DNA of 64,000 nt from Epiperipatus broadwayi (GCA_028023455.1 JAQFVV010012498.1:3257001-3321000), one strand, 5' to 3'; positions 1 to 13,394 are shown, numbered from the stretch's first letter. Program-made: numbers and translations. Notes: a model not told the origin generated them from the letters alone.

Positions 1-89
1 ATGGAAATGGTAAATGCAAAAATATAGACATTAAACAAGATAAATTTGACTCATTGGAAGTCACTGCAAAGAATTGAACTGGTAGTATA

Positions 90-1439
<1,350 letters not shown>

Positions 1440-1535
1440 TACTTAAATATTAATGCATATAGTGCTATGGGTCTAAAATCAAAGTCATACATTTTGTAAA
1501 AAATAAAGTACCAAAGGGATTCAAACCTGGTACAA
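1440..1535 (-). repeat. SINE-like fragment with tRNA B-box
   Basis: Read on the minus strand, this begins with a B-box-like GGTTTGAATCC followed by CTTTGGTAC and a conserved tail. The same order of words recurs on the plus strand at about 41655-41740 (GGTTTGAACCCCTTTG and a similar tail), so it is a dispersed repeat family. The B-box suggests tRNA-derived SINE ancestry, known in octopus genomes. I could not identify an A-box. Confidence 0.5.
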
Positions 1536-1567
1536 TATATATATATATATATATATATGTACCATAT

Positions 1568-1571
<4 letters not shown>
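1519..1571. repeat. (TA)n-centred inverted repeat
   Basis: A (TA)n core is flanked by 15-nt inverted arms, ATTCAAACCTGGTAC on the left against ATTCAAATATGGTAC in reverse complement on the right, with 2 mismatches. A longer (TA)n tract follows at 1573-1615. Confidence 0.7.
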
Positions 1572-1615
<44 letters not shown>

Positions 1616-1618
<3 letters not shown>

Positions 1619-2778
1619 GGGATGGTCAGATTACATGTGAGGTGTATATGTGATTATGCCCAACAATTGGCTGTGACAGATATAATGGGATGGAATATAT
1701 ATATATATATATGTAATTTATGGCTAACAAGTCATGGTTTTGAAACTGCAAAGATTTAGCTATGGTCACTCATTTGGTCTTTATGTAAGAGCATTACATA
1801 TGATATGACAAGTCAGTTATTTGATGATTTATCTAAGTTTTAGAAAGTGATCCTATGATGATTAATGATTGAATGGGATGAGATTCACTCTTTCACAACT
1901 TTTCTTACTTCACCTCTTTTGATCCTTGTTATGCCACATAGTTCAAACTCAGGGAAATGCATATATTCTTTATTTAAAGGTATGACTATTCCATATCTGT
2001 TATGTGCATTGGATATGCATATGTATGATTGATTGAAAAATAAAAAAAATGAAATGACAAATAACTAATTTGATTTAATATTTTATTTAACATATTTTGA
2101 TGATGATCACTATTCATAATTCTTTTTAACAAAGTGGTGTATGTATTTAACGATTGTATGGGCATGATCATCCTTTGTTTGTATTCATTAACTATTTATT
2201 AACCCACAATCATTTCCAAGAATGGTCATTCCCATTCCAATTTAACAAACTCGAATTTACATCAAAGACAATTTTGAAGCTATATTTTAACAATTAACTC
2301 TAGGATGACTAAAATTTCATGAAATCATTTGTTCATTAATTTCTACCCTGTTGTCTACATTTTGAGATCTGTTGAGAATTGCTTGCAGATCATGATCCCT
2401 CTCCTATTCTGGTATTATATAGAATTATGATACGGTAGACCAATCGTTCAGGGTTAGTCATACATTCCAAATAAAAAATCTAATAATTAAGTTAATTAAA
2501 CATGCACATTGAATGTAAAAAAAATATTGTAACCGTCAAAGCGCAAGCACTTAATATTGAATAAAATTAAAGTCTCATCTTTCAAGTCAATGGACTAATG
2601 TCCCAATTGGCAAGCAAGTCAGGAGTCTGCCCCTAAAATTTTTTATTAATTGAAAAGTAAAAAAATAGAATTGATAGCTCTCCTCCCTCTAGAATAATTG
2701 ATGGTTAGATGGATTGACTCTCTTTTTCAAAAGAAAGAAACCAATTTAACAAACAAAATAAGAATTATATATATATAA
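1616..2778. other. AT-rich DNA, no gene seen
   Basis: Unassigned AT-rich sequence with a short (TA)n at about 1696-1712. A 61-codon minus-strand frame (1986-2171) has no recognisable features and I do not call it. No RNA gene or transposon is recognised. Confidence 0.6.
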
Positions 2779-2912
2779 TACATATTTTGCGGGTTCATCC
2801 GTGTTAAAAACTTTTAATATCAATATGCTGACATTTCGACTTGGTCACACAAGCCATCCACAGATATATATATATGTTAAAATGAAGATTTGCTCGGGTT
2901 AAATATATAAAT

Positions 2913-3060
2913 TACATATTTTGTGGGTTCATCCATGTTAAAAAACTTTTAATATTAATATACTGACATTTTGACTTGGTCACACAAGCCATCTACAGAG
3001 TTATAAAAGGTAGAAAGACGGTTGTAGAGGTGCTACAATCACTGATTTGAATAAAATGTT
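2913..3060 (+). repeat. Left arm of Penelope inverted terminal repeat
   Basis: This is the reverse complement of 3992-4140 with few mismatches; shared words include GGTAGAAAGAC, TGTAGAGG and TTGAATAAAATGTT. The outer half is repeated directly at 2779-2864. The arm ends where the truncated coding frame begins. Confidence 0.9.
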
Positions 3061-3062
3061 AA

Positions 3063-4014
3063 ATTGACACTTTTGTCATATGGCAACATGGAAAAAATAA
3101 ATTAGATGATTTTTTCTTACATTTAAATAATATGCATCCTCATATTAAATTTACAATGGAGACAGAGTCTGATGGAAAACTCCCTTTTCTTGATGTTCTA
3201 GTCACCAGAACACCAAATAGTTTATCTTTTTCTATTTACAGAAAGAATACACACACAGACAGATATTTGCCTTTCCATTCTCATCATCACCCAACTCAGA
3301 TAGTTTCTGTAGCCAAAACTCTTTTAAATAGAGCAATTAACCTTTCAGATGAGACACATCTGAAAGAAGAAATAAATCATATTAATAGTGTTTTATTAGA
3401 AAATAGTTATAATTACAAATTTATAAAAAAAAGCCTTATTTCAAGCCCAAAATAGACAAAATATGAAACAAAAAGATGATAAATCAGCTATTAGGATTTG
3501 TGTTCCATATGTAAAAGGAACTACAGACAGTATCGGACGTATATTAAAATGCTATAATATAGATACAGCATTTTCTGCTCATCAAAAGATCAGCAATATA
3601 ATAACCAAGCCTAAGGATTCAATCCCTCTTGAATCTCATGGTGTCTATCAAATCTCATGTAAAAATTGTAAAGCTTCTTACATAGGTATGAGTAATCATT
3701 GCATCAGTGTTAGGAGAGATGAGCATGCTAATGCAGTTAAACAACACTCATCATCATCAGCGCTCTCATTCCATACTATAGATTCAGGTCATAAAATTGA
3801 TTTTTCTAGTACCAGGATCATATCCAAATGTGATAATCTCTACCAATTCAAAATTAGAGAAGCCATTGAGATACTTAAAAGGCCAGATTGTATCAATAAG
3901 CAAGATGATACATGTAAACTTCCTCCTATTTGGAAAGAGTTTTTTAAAAAAACATTCCTAAATTTAACATTTTTTGCTATTGGTGGAATTTTAACATTTT
4001 ATTCAAATCAGTGA
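3063..4014 (+). pseudogene. Penelope-like RT C-terminus and GIY-YIG endonuclease, frameshifted
   Basis: The open frame begins at 3063 with residues like IDTFVIW, the downstream edge of RT motif C: the YVDD catalytic residues are mostly lost, replaced by a stop and the left inverted repeat. A typical Penelope stretch follows (KLPFLDVLVTR, then SIYRK and THTDRYLPFHSHH). The first frame stops at 3455. The next, open through 3463-4014, is shifted by one base, most simply by an indel in the A run near 3424-3432. The second part (183 codons from ATG 3463) has PYVKG near residues 15-19, GVY at 60-62, Cys66 and Cys69, YIG at 73-75, Arg84/85, His88 and a Glu at 133, as expected of a GIY-YIG nuclease. 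It ends in a hydrophobic tail whose last codons lie inside the inverted repeat. It cannot make a working polymerase. Confidence 0.9.
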
Positions 4015-4140
4015 TTGTAGCGCCTCTACAACAGTCTTTCTACCTTTTATAACTCTGTGGATGGCTTGTGTGACCAAGTCGAAACGTCAGTATATTAATA
4101 TTAAAAGTTTTTAACACGGATGAACCTGCAAAATATGTAT
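3992..4140 (+). repeat. Right arm of Penelope inverted terminal repeat
   Basis: Holds the last codons and stop of the endonuclease frame, then the 3' terminal sequence. Within it CTTG and CAAG can pair around a TGTGAC loop and are followed by CGAAAC. Penelope terminal repeats often carry hammerhead ribozymes, but the CTGATGA box is not present here, so I do not call one. Confidence 0.85.
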
Positions 4141-4197
4141 TATATATATATATCAGAATGATGGCATTACAAAACCATTATGTTGTCTTTCTAATAT

Positions 4198-4208
4198 ACT
4201 ATTATTAT

Positions 4209-4270
<62 letters not shown>

Positions 4271-4314
4271 GTACTACTACTATTATTATTATTATTATTA
4301 TTATTGTTATTATT
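4198..4314. repeat. CTA/ATT trinucleotide microsatellite
   Basis: An imperfect run of CTA units grading into ATT units. Confidence 0.95.
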
Positions 4315-4368
4315 ATTTATATATTTTAAGTATTTAGTTGCCTATAAATTGAATATATTTCATTTTAA

Positions 4369-4475
<107 letters not shown>

Positions 4476-5008
4476 GGATGTTAATCCAGTATAGTCTACC
4501 CATAGTTCAATGTCTTGTAATCCACATTGTGAAACCTGTGAATATCCTTGTTCTTAGGAAAGTTACTTTGCATGAAATGAATGGTAGTCCATCAGATAGT
4601 CTTTAGTTGCCATCTGGATCTTCAAGTTGGTGACTCAGACTCTTTTATGAACTATCTTTCATATGCTGACATCACTTCTTTGCTTGATTGTACCATGTTG
4701 TAGATCTTTTATTATCATTGTTGTCATGACAATCATATCAGAAACTCTTGGCTGTATGACAGTCAGCTCCACCCCCACAAGGTTTTATTACTTCTTCACC
4801 ACCTATTCTTTGTTTTTTCTAGCTTATAATTGGTCTTATAATATAAGATTTATAGACAGGTGGGTCCTTTAATCAACTTCCTCAAATTACTATCACAGTG
4901 GGTTACAAACTTCAATAGTAATTATAGTTAATATGACGGATCATGAGTTTCAAGTTCATGTTTTCATTGTTAACATGATTTTAATCTTTTTATAATTTTA
5001 TGCTGGAG
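4476..5008. other. No gene seen
   Basis: Unassigned DNA of moderate complexity. A 69-codon plus-strand frame (4663-4872) is hydrophobic and unrecognised; I see no support for it as a gene. Confidence 0.55.
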
Positions 5009-5129
5009 TAGTGGTAGTAGTAGTGGTAGTAATAGTAGTAGTAATATAAGTAGTAGTAATAATAATAATACTAAATAATAATAATAAATAATAATAATAA
5101 TAAGAATAATGATGATGATGATGATGATG

Positions 5130-5205
<76 letters not shown>

Positions 5206-5215
5206 CAACAACAAC
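5009..5215. repeat. Compound trinucleotide repeat
   Basis: Successive GTA, ATA, ATG and AAC trinucleotide blocks. The minus-strand frame of Tyr, His and Thr runs across it is a repeat artefact. Confidence 0.95.
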
Positions 5216-5437
5216 AATTTAACAATATGATTTTCTTCTTTTATTTTTTGAGATTTTTACTTGCTCATTTTTAAGGATTTGGTATAAATAAATTAGTATT
5301 GTCAATAATATAATTTTGCCTAACAATTTTACATAAACATAATTACTTATAATCAATAATATGCCTTTGATTTTGTTAGTAGATCCAGTCTTTAATGTAT
5401 GTATGAGTGGTGATTCTTGTGTGATCAGTTTAATGTA

Positions 5438-5486
5438 TCCTCACTATATATATATATATATATATATGAGTATATATATATAGTGA
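5438..5486. repeat. (TA)n palindrome bounded by TCACTA/TAGTGA
   Basis: TCACTATATA on the left and TATATAGTGA on the right enclose a TA tract interrupted by GAG. A further (TA)n follows at about 5498-5521. Confidence 0.8.
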
Positions 5487-5488
5487 TA

Positions 5489-5523
<35 letters not shown>

Positions 5524-5556
5524 AACAAAGATTTTCAGGGGTTGCATATATAAAAG

Positions 5557-5674
5557 ACATATTTTGTGGGTTCATCCGTGTTAAAAAAAATTTAAATATT
5601 GATATTCCGACGTCGAAACCTCAGAATATCAATATTTAAAATTTTTTTAACATGGATGAAACGGCAAAATATGG
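5557..5674. repeat. Minimal palindrome of Penelope-type termini
   Basis: A 118-bp near-perfect palindrome. Left arm words (CATATTTTGTGGGTTCATCC, GTGTTAAAAA, GATATTC) return in reverse complement on the right around a short centre containing CGACGTCGAAACC. The outer words match the terminal repeat of the element at 2779-4140, so this looks like two such termini joined with everything between removed, or a short non-autonomous relative. Confidence 0.85.
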
Positions 5675-5684
5675 CTTATATATA

Positions 5685-7125
5685 TATTGAGGGAATTTCA
5701 CCAAGGTTTTCAAGCTCCCTTTAGTCATCCACTACATTTTATCCAATTGATACACATGACTACATAACATGCAAAAATATAAATGATATCCAATATACAT
5801 ATTTCATTCTGAACCAGCACTTATTAGTTGGTCCATATCAATATCTGTCACACCCATATATAATCTGTTTTCAATTTACATTGATAGAAAATTTTCAAAC
5901 TTTAATGGACAAGCTTTAATCTTCTTCAATCTCCAACTCTTCAGCCATTGTTACCATTGAAAATCTGATAATTGTTTTCCAATTTTTGTTGCATCATATC
6001 TATATTGATGACATGTCAATCTGACCCTTCATATGTGGGATCTGAGGCCCATTTAAATACAGAGAAAAGGGATGAGCGGAATATGGGGTGAATATGTAAT
6101 AATTAAATACATGTGTAATATTTACATTTTAAGTTAGATGTAATTAAAGGGAATTTGAACTCACACTTTCAATGTCCCCATAGTCATCAACTACATCTTA
6201 TATAACCAATACATGACCACATCCATGCAAAAAAGGCAAATGGTCTTCATCATATGTATTTAATGTAGATCAACATCTTTCACACATTTATATAATCGGT
6301 GGAAGTTTATATTAAGAATGCAAACCTTCAAATTTAATGGACAAGCTTTAATCTTTTCAACTCTGATGGCTAAAAAGTTGGAGAATAGAGAAGATTAAAG
6401 CATCTTCATTACAGTTTGATGATTTGCTATCTTAATATAAACCAGGCAATGATTATATATAGGTGTGAGAGATGTTGATTCAGACTAACTGATAGGTGCT
6501 AGTTCAACAAGAAATACATAAGATCATTTATCTTTTTCACATGTATGTTGCTCATGTGTATTGGTTGAATAAGATGTAGTGGATGATTAAAGGAAGCTTG
6601 AAAGTCTGTACTCAAATTCCCTCTAATTATATAAAGCTAAAATATAAATACTATACATGTATTTAATTATTACATATTGAGCTTGTATTGTGCCTATCCC
6701 TCTTCTCTGTATTTAAATTGGCTTAAAGTTCTATATATGAGGGGTCAGATTGACTTGTAATCAACATGATCATGACACAACAGAAATGGAAAAATAAGGG
6801 ATTTGAACTTACTATCATCAGACTTTCAATGATATGGATAGCTATAAAGTTGGAGAGTGGAGAAGATTGTAGCTTGTCCATTAAAGTTTGAAGATTTGCT
6901 AACTTAATATAAACTGAGCACTGATTATATATATATGTGTGTGTGATGTTCATCTGGATTAACTGATGATTGCTGATTCAGCATAAAATATGTATATTGG
7001 AGATCTTTTATTTTTTATGAATGTTGGTGGTCATGTGTAAGATGTAGTGGATGATTAAAGGAGGTTTACAGGAAGTATAGGTTGAAATTCCCTTTAATTA
7101 CATGTAGCTTAAAATATAAATACTA
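5685..7125. repeat. Head-to-head cluster of tRNA-like SINE family (palindrome)
   Basis: Four partial or whole units of one repeat, two on the minus strand (about 5685-6075 and 6115-6370) and two on the plus strand (about 6370-6735 and 6735-7125), form an imperfect palindrome centred near 6370-6390. A unit contains, in order, AAAGTTGGAGAGTGGAGAAG, CCATTAAAGTTTGAAGA, a short TA seed, a GTGCTGGTTCA-like word, TTTATCTTTTTCACATG, GTAGTGGATGATTAAAGG and a B-box-like TTCAAATTCC. The same family recurs at 11511-11741, 32142-32204, 38155-38580 and 40370-41170. A tRNA-derived SINE is the best guess from the B-box; the A-box is unclear. Confidence 0.75.
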
Positions 7126-7127
7126 TG

Positions 7128-7128
<1 letters not shown>

Positions 7129-7172
<44 letters not shown>
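7129..7172. repeat. (CA)n(TA)n compound microsatellite
   Basis: A run of CA units passing directly into TA units. Confidence 0.95.
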
Positions 7173-7439
7173 GATATTTTGAGTTTGAACTTTGAAATTT
7201 GAAGCTCATGTAGTTATCATAACAAGTTTAAGTAAATAAATATTCATCTTATATTTAAATAAAAAATATTTACAACCGGAATGTATTTCTAACAATGAAG
7301 TAATTTTAAAATTTAAATATTTGTATTTATATGTGAATTTTATTAAATGTCTTGGCATTTTGATGCGTTTGGGATAAAATGCCTTTGTGCTCCACACAAT
7401 CGGCACTTCCAACACATCGGTCCTGCATACATCTTTCCA

Positions 7440-8036
<597 letters not shown>

Positions 8037-8047
8037 AGTATATATTA

Positions 8048-8215
8048 AAAAAGATCAAGTCAGATGTCATATGACCTAATTAATAAGCTTGTGTTTGGTA
8101 TTTTTAATTTAATGATTGAATATCCTAACACCTCACTGAGGACACAGTAGCAGAAACTGGTCTGAGGTGGGGATATTCTACAAAGTTTGTTAAAAGTTTG
8201 TTTTGCGAGCTCTGT
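8048..8215. repeat. Dispersed repeat, rearranged copy
   Basis: Contains ATGACCTAATTAATAAGCTTG in the same sense as 44965-45003, then a block (CTGAGGACACAGTAGC, GATATTCTACAAAG) that is the reverse complement of 44655-44735. The two halves therefore have opposite relative orientation from the copy at 44635-45013. Confidence 0.65.
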
Positions 8216-8239
8216 ATATAACATTTGTAAATATATATG

Positions 8240-8600
8240 TATGTATCTACCCATATGTCTATTTTTCTATATTAAAGATTTATTTACATATTTATTTGAC
8301 AACCTGCCACTTTACTTACCTATATGTTTGTCTGCCTATCTATTTATTTACCTTCCATCTTATCTATCTGCCTACTTATCTTCATACTTAATAATATACC
8401 TAGATATCTATATATTTATCTACTTATTTATCCATTGAATTATCTATGTATACAGCTTCCAATTTTTCTATTTATCAAATTACATTTGTAGTCATCTGAC
8501 TGTCCATATATTTACCAATCTGTCATTCACACATTCTTTTTTCATTTATCTATGTCCAGTTATTTATGTATTTACTTACCAACCTACCTATCTGCTTGCA
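8240..8600. repeat. Degenerate TCTA-type repeat
   Basis: Pyrimidine-rich TATCTA/TTTA/CCTA words without strict periodicity, apparently an eroded extension of the TCTA tract. Frames through it are repeat artefacts. Confidence 0.7.
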
Positions 8601-8654
8601 CAGTTAATTTTCTATCATACAATATAATATAAAATAAAATATTATATAACATCA

Positions 8655-8660
<6 letters not shown>

Positions 8661-8741
<81 letters not shown>
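8661..8741. repeat. (TA)n microsatellite
   Basis: About 80 bp of TA. Confidence 0.97.
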
Positions 8742-8745
<4 letters not shown>

Positions 8746-8864
8746 AGATTATACAAAAGTGCTTTTGTCAGCAATTACCTTTAACCATATCAAGCTGATG
8801 TAAACTATTTTAAAGGTTTAATATGTATTGTAACTCACAACTACTATCTTTTTTATATACAAAA

Positions 8865-9360
8865 TAAGAAATATACCCAACCTATACAAAGGCTGTCATT
8901 TTTGTAATAGTCTTTTTTAATTGATTGCTTTAACAATTTTTTTTTTTCAGAAATGTACCCAGCCTATAGAAAGGCAATTATTTTTAATAATATATAAATA
9001 AATGAGAAATATACCCAGCCTAAAAGGCCATTGTTTTTGTATTACGGTTTTTTAATGATGTTATTATTTCCTTTACATAAAATATGCTTCATAATAAAAT
9101 TATTGATTATTAAATATAAATGATAGAATTATTTCCTTTGCATAAAATGCTGTAATATAAATTATAATTTAGATAAGCATAGTTATTTATTTATAGAAAT
9201 AAATTTAAAATTATTTTATTTTTTTTATTGTTAATTTGACAGCACATAGTGCCTGGACATATCTTGTTATATAAATAAATGTGAGAAATGTACCCACCTG
9301 AAATGGCCATCATTTTTAGAATATAATTTTTTAATTGGTTGCTGTAACAATTTTTTTCAG
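8865..9360 (+). repeat. Decayed tandem repeats with TACCCARCCT motif
   Basis: The word GAAATRTACCCA, followed by CCT and GGC, appears at about 8870, 8950, 9007 and 9288, each followed by a T-rich stretch; two copies follow or precede a T-run ending in CAG. A further related word (TTACCCGACCTAAAAGG) lies at about 10812. Spacing is irregular, so this is an old tandem array or a cluster of transposon ends. Confidence 0.6.
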
Positions 9361-10762
9361 ATTTATTAAATCATAAATAATATGCTAAGATGCAACTGAA
9401 GAGAAGTTTATGAATTCTAAAAACAAAAATAAAACTAAGCCTAAGTGCTTTTGAGAGCTTAATTTACTACTCTCTTATTCATAGCTGTAGAATGTTATGA
9501 GGTAGTGAAAAAAATTTCAAAAGCCAGTCAGCACTACTTTTCACAGAGAATGGGAAGATTCACATCAATATCTTTAATACCTCAATCTGCTAATACATCT
9601 TTACACATACTGCTTTGATTATTCTATGTACATTATATCACTAGAAGTTTGCAGCTTTATGCATTCAGAATTGACTACATCTCATTCTTATAAACAAGCT
9701 GGCCTCTCATCATTTCTATGTTGAAATTATTCCCTAAGTAAATATGAATTTCCTCAAAAATCTAACATAAAATTATATATCAAAGATCTCATTCTGTTGG
9801 ATTTAAACATCCCTTTTAAATAAAAAAATAAAGCAATTTTACAGTAGGCTTAATTTTAACTCCCCTCCCTCTGATGACAAGCCATAGTTTCTTCTCTCAT
9901 ATATCCCTATTCTCCAAACACTCAATAAAATATTTTCCTTCCACTTACTGTCTTAATTCCCACTACCCCAAAAACTAACATACATAGAATCATATGTGTA
10001 AGATCTCACTTTTGTCAAATTTAAACCTTGCTTTCGAAAGTAAAAATAAAGCAATTTTAAATAAGCTTGGTTCTACCCGCTCATGATGATAAGCTATGGT
10101 TACTTCTACTATATTTCCCTACACTTTCAAAAAAAACCCTCAAATAAAATATTTTTACCCCACTTACTACCTCACTTTCTGGACCCCCTGCTAGCAAGAG
10201 ACCCTTGAACAACTCAAATGACACATTCAAATACCTTCCATGCTATATGGAATTCAATGCCCTCAGACATGATGCAAATCTATTTATTAAAAAAATCCTG
10301 TTTGTTTTTGTTCACATAAGTGATAAAGCACCAATATGCATACAAAAAAGCTACAACCCAACCCAAGTGTAGCTCAGTTTTTTTAGCATCAGAAATTCAG
10401 AGGACATCTCTTTATCCTGTCCTCTGCAGCCATTGAATATATTGAGAGACAACTCTAAGCAAGAATATCAGAGAGGCATATCATATAGATAACTCTATAC
10501 ATTCCATCAACCATAATGGTTCATCCTTCCTCCTTTCCAAAAATGGACTTCCTGACTCTAGCAACATGCTTCTATTTTACATAAATGTAAATATTCTTTG
10601 TTACACATATGCAAACTTGCACATCTTTGTCAATACCTTATAACATTCTCCAGCTATAAGGTAAGCTCTTGAAAGTGATTAGCCTTAGTTTTATTTTTGT
10701 TTTTCAATTTCATAAACTCTTCTTCAATTGCATCTTAATGCACTATTTATGATTTAATACAT
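9361..10762. mobile_element. Inverted-repeat element with 130-bp arms
   Basis: The left arm (9361-9495) and right arm (about 10640-10762) are inverted copies; shared words include TTAAATCATAAATA, AAAAACAAAAATAAAACTAA and GAATGTTAT. The interior (9496-10639) holds no open frame but contains a diverged direct tandem duplication of about 215 bp (9758-9970 and 9971-10190; shared AAAGCAATTTTA and CCACTTACT). It looks like a non-autonomous fold-back or MITE-like DNA transposon. No transposase or clear target duplication is seen. Confidence 0.65.
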
Positions 10763-10952
10763 AACATAGAAGTGAAGTATAACAGTTATTTCTTTAAAAT
10801 TTATTGTAAATTACCCGACCTAAAAGGAGATTGTGTGTATTTGACTTGACAGCATTGCAGATAACTATATATAATAAGATTTTTTACTGGAGCCCCTCTG
10901 AATAAAGAAAATTCAGAGCGTCTCTACTTTATAAACAAACATACAAAGTATG

Positions 10953-10996
<44 letters not shown>

Positions 10997-11252
10997 GAAT
11001 CAATATTAATAAAAATAAGCAAGGCAAATGCTGATTACCTTCCTCTCCCCTTTCCCCTCCCTTTTGTCACCTTTGTTCATCCTTTTCCCCTTAAAAAAGA
11101 GAAAAAAAAAACCTATATATCAATTTATATTATATAACTGTCCAATGAATTTTAATTAGACATTTATTAATTAAATTAATTGGTGTTATATATATATATA
11201 TATCGATGTAGTTATGTTTATTATGGTTAATATAATTAGTTTAATATATTTT
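10763..11252. other. No gene seen; short (TA)n
   Basis: AT-rich sequence with a (TA)n at 10955-10991 and a pyrimidine-rich patch at 11041-11090. Nothing else recognised. Confidence 0.6.
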
Positions 11253-11998
11253 TCGGTACTGTGGTATTAGAGCTGCGACATGAAGAATTATAATCGTTTA
11301 ATCATTAAATTAATTAGGTTATTACATCAAAAACATATTTTAAAATGTACATTAAAAAAAAAACAATTTAATAAAAAAAAATATGAAAAGCATTAATGTG
11401 AAGAATAGTTAAAATGCGTGTTTAAATCCAATTGAGTGTGTGTTTGTACGTGCATATTCTGCATAATCTATTTTAATATATTGTACAGGTTTACACCTGC
11501 ATTTATATATGAAGATTGGTTATCTTAATATAAAGCTGAGTACTAATTGTATATATATATATATATGTGAAAATGGTAATCTGAACCAACTGATGAGTGT
11601 TGGTTTAGCACGAAATATGTAGATTGGTGATAATTTATCTTTTCAACATGTGTGTGATCAGGTGAGTCAGCAATATAAGATGGCACTGAGAGTTGTAGGT
11701 CGTGTCAAAGTCTGAGTTCGAATCTCGCATATATTACATATATAAATGCAGGTGTAAGCCTGGACAATGTATTAATATAGCTTATGCAGAATATGCACAT
11801 GCAAACACACACTCAATTTGATTTAAACACGCATTTTAACTATTTTTCACATTAATGCTTTTCATATTTTTTTTTTGTTAAATTGTTTTTTTTTTAAATG
11901 TAGATTTTAAAATATGTTTTTGATTTAATAACATAATTAATTTAATGATTAAACGACTATAATTCTTCATGTCGCAGCTTTAATACCACAGTACCATT
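11253..11998. mobile_element. Fold-back element with SINE-like tip
   Basis: Arms of about 255 nt (11253-11510 and 11742-11998) are inverted copies. Both ends read GGTACTGTGGTATTA then AGCTGCGACATGAAG, and the arms also share ATGAAAAGCATTAATGTGAA. The spacer is one copy of the SINE-like family seen at 5685-7125, including a B-box-like GAGTTCGAATC. No coding frame. A non-autonomous fold-back DNA element is the likeliest reading. Confidence 0.75.
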
Positions 11999-13394
11999 AA
12001 TTTATTGCAAGTCTATTTTTTATATATATTATATCAGAAAAAAATTGAATTATTGAAATCTAAGACTAAACTCAATGAGATATCTTCATGTGTTTTAACC
12101 TTTATAATTACTCATGAATCAAATATCTGCAAACTTTTTTATAAATTAATTGATTCAGTTTCATATAATTCAATAGAATTTTATATTATGTCCTTATCAC
12201 ATTTCCTGGATTTTTATTGATTTTATGATAGATTTACTTGCTTCTGTGGATCTTTCTATAAATTATTGTTATATTTCAGTTTATCTAAAACAACAAAACT
12301 TGATTCTTTATATTCACCTTTCTTGACCTGTTATTATTAAATTTTTATTAATTATTTTTTCCATAATTTTGTTTATAATATATTTATCTTTACATTTTCT
12401 TTTATTACATTTCTGTTTTTTTATTAGTATTAATTACTATTGCAAATAATGACACTTTATATTGATATTATTATGATGAAAAAAATTCAAAAATTCAATA
12501 GACATATTGGCAATACTAACAACATGATGACATAACTATCTGATACAATTTCATATACAAATTTATACATAAAGTCAGATCTCATCTATTTCTCATTGAT
12601 TATTATATGAATATCTAAGGGCTTAAATATTAGAAATGTTTCATAACTTCAGAAAACTGATTTAGTTATAAAAATAGTTGAATTATTATATATATTTTTT
12701 GGATTTGAATTTCTTTTTCAGTTTCAATAAAGACTATGCATAGTTATACGTTATTACATTCATAAAGTTATGTGGCTCTGGATATTATTTTCAGATGTGA
12801 AAATAATTTTTTGAATAAATTATTTTAACACATTCTAATGGAGTAGTCTTATTTTAAAAACACATAAAAATGACAATTGCTATAAATGTGGTTGATAGAA
12901 ATATAAAGAGGATCTTTATATTTTATTTAATAGTAGAATTATTTAGAGATCTGATACACATTTATTAAAATAAGTGTGTTGCTTTTGATATATATTCCTC
13001 TCTTTGATATTTATCTTTCCTTAATTTTAGTTATTCTAATATTATAAAACAAAGTCTATTGTTTTCCCTCTTTCCAATATTAACTTACTTCTCTTTGTAT
13101 ATCTTTTAATTTTTTTTTTTTAATTTTTATTTCATCCTTGTTTTTTCCCCAATAATCAAGGTATATAATTTGAAAAGAACGGCATTAAACAATCATTTAA
13201 AATTTAATCATACCAAAATTTATTTATAAAACATGGATTAATAATAACAAAAACAATAACAAAACAATCGTTATAAATGAACTGAGTTAAAAGAGCAAAC
13301 GTGTCAACTTTTTAAACACTAAACCAGTCATGTAACTGGGTTTATTTTAATACAAAAATTCATTTTATCCATTTAATTTACATTCATTCCCTCC
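11999..13394. other. AT-rich DNA, no gene seen
   Basis: No convincing frame. The 71-codon plus-strand frame at 12005-12220 is unrecognised and lies in sequence of random-looking composition. Confidence 0.6.

Larger units (their letters stand above)
2779..4140 (+). mobile_element. Penelope-like element, 5'-truncated fold-back copy
   Basis: The unit consists of an extra terminal repeat (2779-2864), a second copy (2913-3060), a coding remnant (3063-4014) and an inverted copy of the terminal repeat (3992-4140). The two inner arms are about 148 nt each and inverted, so the element folds into a hairpin with the coding part as its loop. Penelope-like elements encode a reverse transcriptase fused to a GIY-YIG endonuclease and often carry terminal repeats in mixed orientation, which fits. 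The copy starts within the reverse-transcriptase active-site region and is therefore dead. (TA)n lies at or near both ends. The family assignment is firm; the order of events that formed the fold-back is inferred. Confidence 0.88.

Noticed and set aside
4998-5225. Tyr/His/Thr homopolymer frame
   Set aside because: Translation of trinucleotide repeats.
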